This document shows positions 58,959 through 64,000 of a stretch of DNA of 64,000 bases, piece after piece (within the stretch, counting starts at the first letter, position 1; every line of letters starts with the position of its first letter). Made by a program: the position numbers and the translations under genes. Source of the stretch: Vermamoeba vermiformis (lineage: Eukaryota > Tubulinea > Echinamoebida); NCBI GenBank assembly GCA_045837725.1, contig JBEWZL010000221.1, forward strand, positions 124,001 to 188,000. The letters are read 5' to 3'. Under the pieces are notes generated by a model. The model made no database searches, was not told the origin of the DNA, and saw only the letters and a list, made by a program, of their open reading frames with translations.

Positions 58959-61900
58959 TTACTGCTGGGCTGATTCAGACACCGAACTCGTGGCGTCAGT
59001 GTCCGAAGAAGAGCCACCTGAGTCAGATGAAGACGAGCTCATTGAAGCCTCAATTGCCAACTTGCCAAATGCAGTCTTAAGCACATCACGTGGCTTAGGG
59101 CGTTCACTGAAAACGATTGCATGAGATAAAATTTCGAAAGGTGAAAATTATATAAGGTACTTACAGCGCACCAAAGCCGTTGCTCAACTTAGGGTTAGAT
59201 TTCCAAGAATAGACACACTTTCCTTTTTTGGAAAAGACGAGGACAGCAGGCTGGGCCATACCGTTAACATATCCGTGTCGCCTAATAAGCGGCAGTCAGC
59301 AAGGGTCGCTTAATAAATGAACGCAAAGGTACGTACTCTGAGACATTCAACATGAACTGATCAGCAATTGTATTTTCAGGCTCGCCAATCACAGGATAAG
59401 TCAAGCCCCACTTGTTAGCGGTCTTTGTGATGCTGCGTTGGTTTTCAGATGAAATTCCGACTAGCATGCCTCCCTTAGCAAGGATCTTCGTGAAGTACTT
59501 GTTCCAGTTTTGCATGTAGCGCTTCATGAAAAATTTTTAGATCCAAAAATTTACGCTACAAAATAAACGTGCCACTTACGTTGCAGAATGGGCACCACGA
59601 ACCACGGAAGACCACTACAACGAGGAATCGGTGCTTTGAAATTTCATCGTTCAACCAATCAACGAGTCGCTCGTACTTCTCGGGAGATTTCGTCAAAAAT
59701 CCAACGTTGGGAATGAGACTTGAATTAGCGCTTGACAAAGATCTGCTCGAGACGGAAGTCAATGAGCTACTTGACACTCTGCTGTCTAGTGACGGTCGGT
59801 TCTCAACCGAAGATTCGATTTCCGAGTCTTCTTCTTCTGGGAAAGTACCAGGAGGTGCGAACGCTAGACATATAAATTAGCATTATTGCATATAAATTTT
59901 TTGTTGTACCTTTGAGAATGGCTTGTTGGATGTAATCAGTAACGCCCTCTTCGTCGCCGACATCCCCAGCACAACGAGTGCACATTTGTTGGGCTTCAGG
60001 CATCTCTTCGGCCTTCTGTTTGAATTTTCTCAAGACAGGAAGGTACTGCGATATGTTCTCGTTCAAACGATCGATGATCTTAGGCGACATGTAGAGCACA
60101 AATCCGCCGACCATGAAGTAGTCTTTGTCGAGCATCACGTGATCAGGGTTCAATGACTTTGTTATTCTCTTTTGCGAGATGCGTTTTGTGACCAACGTGC
60201 TCTTTTTCTAAACTATCGCATTGTTAGTTACTTCAATACTTGATCACATGTTAGTAACTTACCGAAATAGTGTCGAGGAGCGTATTAATCTTAGTGGCAT
60301 TTTCTTTGCAGAAATCTTGCAAAGCTGGCTCTGCGACAGGTTTGCCTAAGGCGACGCTCTCAAGCAACAGCGATAAGCGAGACAAGTTGTAACGAGCAGC
60401 AGGTGAGATGGGCTCTGTTTATATCACGTTGTTAGGATTGGTCGTGAAATTTCACGTGCACAAAGAGGACGTACCTTTTGTTAAACCAGCCGCGTCAGGA
60501 GCGGCTATAGCGCGGCAATAGAACTTCTCGAACATAATTGCTGCAATACCCTTAGTCTTAATCACGTCTTCATGAGCAAAAGAGAAGGTCGATTTCATCT
60601 TGGCATCGATGCGTTGCAACAAGGCGACCATTTGAGTCGGGATCGAGTTCTTATTGTCAATAATTCCGTTGATCATCTTCGTGGCAAACTTGATTAGTTG
60701 CTTGGCATTCTTGGCGCTTTCATTTTCTTCTTTAGTTCGCTTCTTATTGCTGACCATGCTCGACACTTGGAGCTCCTTGTCGTACTTCAGAACATCAGCG
60801 ATGACGTCACCGAACATTTTTTTCATGTGAGACGAGCAAGTCAAGCATAAGTATCGCACGATGATTTGCGTAGTGATTCTAGTGTCGTAGAATAAGAGCT
60901 CGAAAGATGGGAAATCATCTTTCATGATGAAGCCCCAGTTGTCTTTGAAGTTTTGCTTCACTGAATCTAATGACAAAGCCGATATTAGTTATGCTTACTC
61001 TAGTTAGAATGATTAGTACCTGATGACGTGAACTCAAGGTCAACAGCCCAGTTGAGCAGATCCGCCAATCGACCCTCGTCATTGAACACACGTAACAAAC
61101 TGTCAATAAGCGCGACATCGACACGTGCTCCGTAGCTGCTTTGAAACAGAACGTTCATGAAATTCTTGTCAGAAGTGAGGGTATTGAGCATTTCCTGGCC
61201 GACCACGTTTTCGGTGATTTGTTGATACTTAACACTCTGTAATAAACGTCAGATCCGGTCGCCAAAAATAAACGAAAATTAACTAAGTCTTACCTTTTTG
61301 ACTCGCTTGGAGAGCTTCTTGTAGAGTCTATTATTAGGCTTCCAATGGCAACATCAATTTGCCCGCCTTCTTGTTCTTTGTCAGTGTTGAAGTATGAAAC
61401 AAAGAACTCGCCCTCAGGGGTCATTAAAAATCGATGTTTTTTGCCAGGAAAAGTCTTTGATTTTAACGGCACGAAGCGCTCGTCCAAAGAAATGTCCCAT
61501 ACGTTGATTTCTATAAATAGACATATTGAGTTACCTTATTGCTAATCCATATCGGATGACTTACTGTTTTTAACCAAAACTAGTAAAAATCCATTCCTGA
61601 AGCAAATCCAGTTCACACGGGCTTCCATTAACTCCTTGAAATTCTTCTTTGAGGCGCCCATTGAAGAGGCATTATGGAAAGATTGTCCCTTCATATGGTT
61701 AGGCATGTAGTAGAAGTCTACTAAGCCCTTTACGTTGCCAGTAACAAGCGTGTTTTCGTAGATCTTCATAGCGGAGATTGCAAATTCGGTTGATACTTCA
61801 TAGTCGCGAGCTGGTTGGGAAAAACGGTTAGCCTCAACTGCGCCCAAAATATTGCGAGAGAAATTTTAGGTAAATTTCATATTTAACAATTTCCAAAAAC

Positions 61901-62802
61901 GGAAAATCACGTATTTTTAGATTAATTGATTTTAACTTACTCTCATCCGCAATATTCCAGATATAAAGCTTCTCAGATGTAGCTGCGGCGATAAACTTTT
62001 CGTCTTGCTCGATCATAGTGATTTTGAAGTAATTTTTGAGTATTCTTCGGAAGATCAATTTGCCGCTTTCTGTGTCGAACACCAAAACCGACAAGCCATC
62101 ACTAAATAACAATCGGCTGTTATTAATAGATGACAGTTTATGGTCGAATTGTTCGGTGGTAGCGACTTCTTCACCTTCTAATTGCACGGGCTTGGATTTG
62201 GCCGCTTGAAAACCTTTTAAAGTCAAAAGCATTAGTATCCATTGCTCAAGGAGAGAAGCAACGATATTTTAAAATATGATTGAGCAATAAAGCTTACTTT
62301 GTGACATTTCTTCTATGGATCCCTTTTGGTCTAGATGCGGTTTGTTAGCCAATGCTTTTCTTGTCCTATTTTGTTACATACCTTGCCATTTAATATTCAG
62401 AAGCGAGCCACCTGTTAGTACGCAGAATAAGGATTCTTCTGAAGCCAATGTAACGGCGATCTTCAGATCTTTTTCTTGCGAGGTTGAAAATTTCTTCTTT
62501 GACTCCACATTGTAAATTTGAAGCTCTTGGTATTGAGCCGTCCTTTGGTGCACGGAGGCAATGAAGGGATAGGAAAATTGGAATGATACTGTTGGGTTTT
62601 GATTCTTTACCGTGATCTCGTTCTTGCGTGCCAGATCCGAGAAGATGTAGTCGCCGGTATTATTAAATGCGGTGACCACATAGACGTCTTCTTGAGTAGC
62701 AATATCATTCTTGCTTATGAGGCTATAGGCTTGACGGCCATAGTATTTTTCTTTCAAGAAACTAGGACTGATGTCGCCTGCTATAGCAATCGTAGTAGCC
62801 AT
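58959..62802 (-). CDS. Beta-propeller / RasGAP / peroxiredoxin-like fusion protein
   Basis: Thirteen exons (62382-62802, 62298-62330, 61941-62213, 61565-61837, 61294-61510, 61020-61234, 60475-60966, 60263-60414, 59910-60207, 59580-59863, 59337-59521, 59165-59281, 58959-59106) give 1035 residues in one frame. Residues 1-400 look like a WD-type beta-propeller (FIAAATSEKLYIWNIADE, KINVWDISLDERFVPLKS). Residues 406-690 are RasGAP-like: LLNWAVDLEF, FELLFYDTRITTQIIVRYL, then MFEKFYCRAIAAPDAAG and ISPAARYNLSRLSLLLES. The arginine finger position (LFR) is LFY here. Residues 845-990 are a PRX_like2/AhpC-TSA thioredoxin fold with VVVVFRGSWCPFCN (CxxC at about 882-885), WGLTYPVIGEPENTIADQF and VNGMAQPAVLVFSKKGK. 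A Ser-rich tail ends it. The exon 5/6 junction has two possible acceptors, but both keep the RasGAP frame only with one shift choice (CAGAG used). Confidence 0.82.
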
Positions 62803-62947
62803 TTGTGTTGTTCTATTAATCTATTTAATTGTAAATAATTGTCCGAGATTTCAGATTTGTTTTTGGATGGCAAAGTTGTAAACTTAGTTAATTTACCATA
62901 AAAGGATATTTTTATGACGAAATTAAATCAGATCAGAACTTACTTTT

Positions 62948-64000
62948 TCAATGCCAGTCAAAATGATGCTTGATCCGATCGAACCTCTGGCCGTTCAGAT
63001 CGTGTTGATGAATAGTAACTTCCATTAAGCCGTTGTCACCAAACATCCAATCCTGATCCGTCTCCACTTCCATAAGCAGCCGATCTTGACATTGGTGCGG
63101 GTAATCACGTGAGCAAACGATATGATCGCTATGGTAGCTATTATACACTCGCTCTTGTTCGTTGTTGGCAGACGGAGCGCAACTCCGAAGGTTCATCTCG
63201 TCGCAGTACTTCGCCAGACAGGCCTCGTATGTCCTTTGAAATGGCGTGCTCAATCCTAACAGCGCATGCTTGCCATACTTCTTGCGTAGAAAATTCGTGA
63301 TCGTAGTGAGAGCGAGGTCTTCGTCGTCCGTCAAATCAAACAGCGGCAAGTTGTGCGAGTACTTCCCGATCGTGAGGATCTGCGTGAACTCCGCGCGACA
63401 AGACTTGTAGATGTGTCGCGCCTTCTCGGAATTTGGGCCCACAGGTCTCGTTCTGATTAAATTTTCGTTTGTGTTAGACGCGTAGAAGTGAAGTTTAGCG
63501 TTGCTGTGAAGGTTCTTGTGGTCACTGTTAACGAGCACGTAAAATATTCCGCGCTTTGGCAATAATCGCCTAATATGGAAATCATCGGGAATATCTTCAA
63601 GATTCAATTGAAATAGCAGCTGCGGGATTTCTAAGCCCTTTTCCGTTTTGAAGTTCGGCACCCAACTCTCGGGCAGATCGGGACATCCTCCGAACTTGCT
63701 TCGTCCTACAGGTATGTTGTCTTCATTAGGCTCGGGGACTGTATTAATTCGCACCTGCCAGTACATTTGATAGGCTGCTTTATATAGAGCTCGGTCGTTC
63801 TTCAGAAACGGCTCGTAGACTTGCATCCGTAACTCGTTCTTGTGATCTTCAAGCAGCTTCTTTAAGTACTCTCCTTTATCTCTGACCTCTAATAATATGT
63901 TAGTACTGTTTTAACAAATGTTTGCAATTGATTAGCGAGAACGGATCTCGCGATCAAGCGCAGTTGGAGATATCATCGTACGTACCTCTTATTTTCGATA
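62948..64000 (-). CDS. DUF1963 (YwqG-like) protein, 5' end outside the window
   Basis: Exon 62948-63888 and part of an upstream exon (63986 to beyond 64000) are visible, about 318 residues. SKFGGCPDLPESWVPNF matches the K-[FL]-GG-x-P-x-[LF]-P signature of the DUF1963/YwqG family, followed by PQLLFQLNLEDIPDDFH (the usual L-x-F-x-x-Q-I/L-N/D-L element) and KRGIFYVLVN. Near the end, DQDWMFGDNGLMEVTIHQHD fits the family's C-terminal strand pair. The biochemical role of DUF1963 is not established. The N-terminus is missing, so start and localisation cannot be told. Confidence 0.82.

Overview
This is a gene-dense, moderately AT-rich nuclear window from a microbial eukaryote. Almost every gene is cut by short introns (mostly about 50-100 nt, GTAAGT/GTACGT/GTTCGT...AG), intergenic gaps are often only 90-400 bp, and genes lie on both strands in divergent and convergent pairs. 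The gene set is SH3-DOCK, RasGAP, LRR-receptor TKL kinase, kelch-BTB, F-box and ankyrin families, CK1, XRCC4, ERG28 and secreted subtilases. This best fits a free-living amoebozoan; that assignment is inference from gene content, no rRNA or marker gene is present. I found no tRNA, rRNA, CRISPR array, retrovirus-like or Polinton-like element.

Layout. 1-8.5 kb: ankyrin/His-rich protein, two related coiled-coil proteins flanking a gamma-glutamylcyclotransferase-like gene, a kelch-BTB protein, and an F-box remnant. 8.5-17.1 kb: one 28-exon gene for a 2250-residue SH3-DHR1-DHR2 DOCK exchange factor with a long Met-Pro-Gly-rich insert. 17.4-19.3 kb: ERG28 and a degenerate Ras/Rab-like GTPase. 19.4-29.2 kb: a secretory block with two tandem subtilases (an unresolved F-box-like gene between them) and a nearly intronless bacterial-type polysaccharide lyase, all ending in GPI-like hydrophobic tails. 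29.5-32.6 kb: two paralogs with C-terminal F-boxes that share an almost identical 3' segment. 32.7-40 kb: ankyrin protein, XRCC4, and an N-terminal F-box protein with an Asp-Ser tail. 40.7-44 kb: a CK1-family kinase ending in a polybasic CaaX box. 44.3-47.4 kb: two tandem F-box/LRR genes. 47.6-54.6 kb: a 35-exon LRR receptor-like TKL kinase in which exons equal repeats. 54.7-64 kb: 2OG-Fe(II) oxygenase, TIP30-like reductase, a beta-propeller/RasGAP/peroxiredoxin fusion, and a 5'-truncated DUF1963 protein.

Themes. Small-GTPase and membrane signalling is prominent (DOCK, RasGAP fusion, divergent GTPase, prenylated CK1, receptor kinase), along with putative ubiquitin-ligase adaptors (five to seven F-box or BTB genes) and a secreted digestive set. 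Gene models were spliced by hand; for nearly all genes every exon junction keeps frame and the total length is a multiple of three, which is the main support. The most unusual items are the RasGAP-peroxiredoxin fusion, the CaaX-bearing CK1, the anchored bacterial-type lyase, and the F-box paralogs with a homogenised C-terminus.
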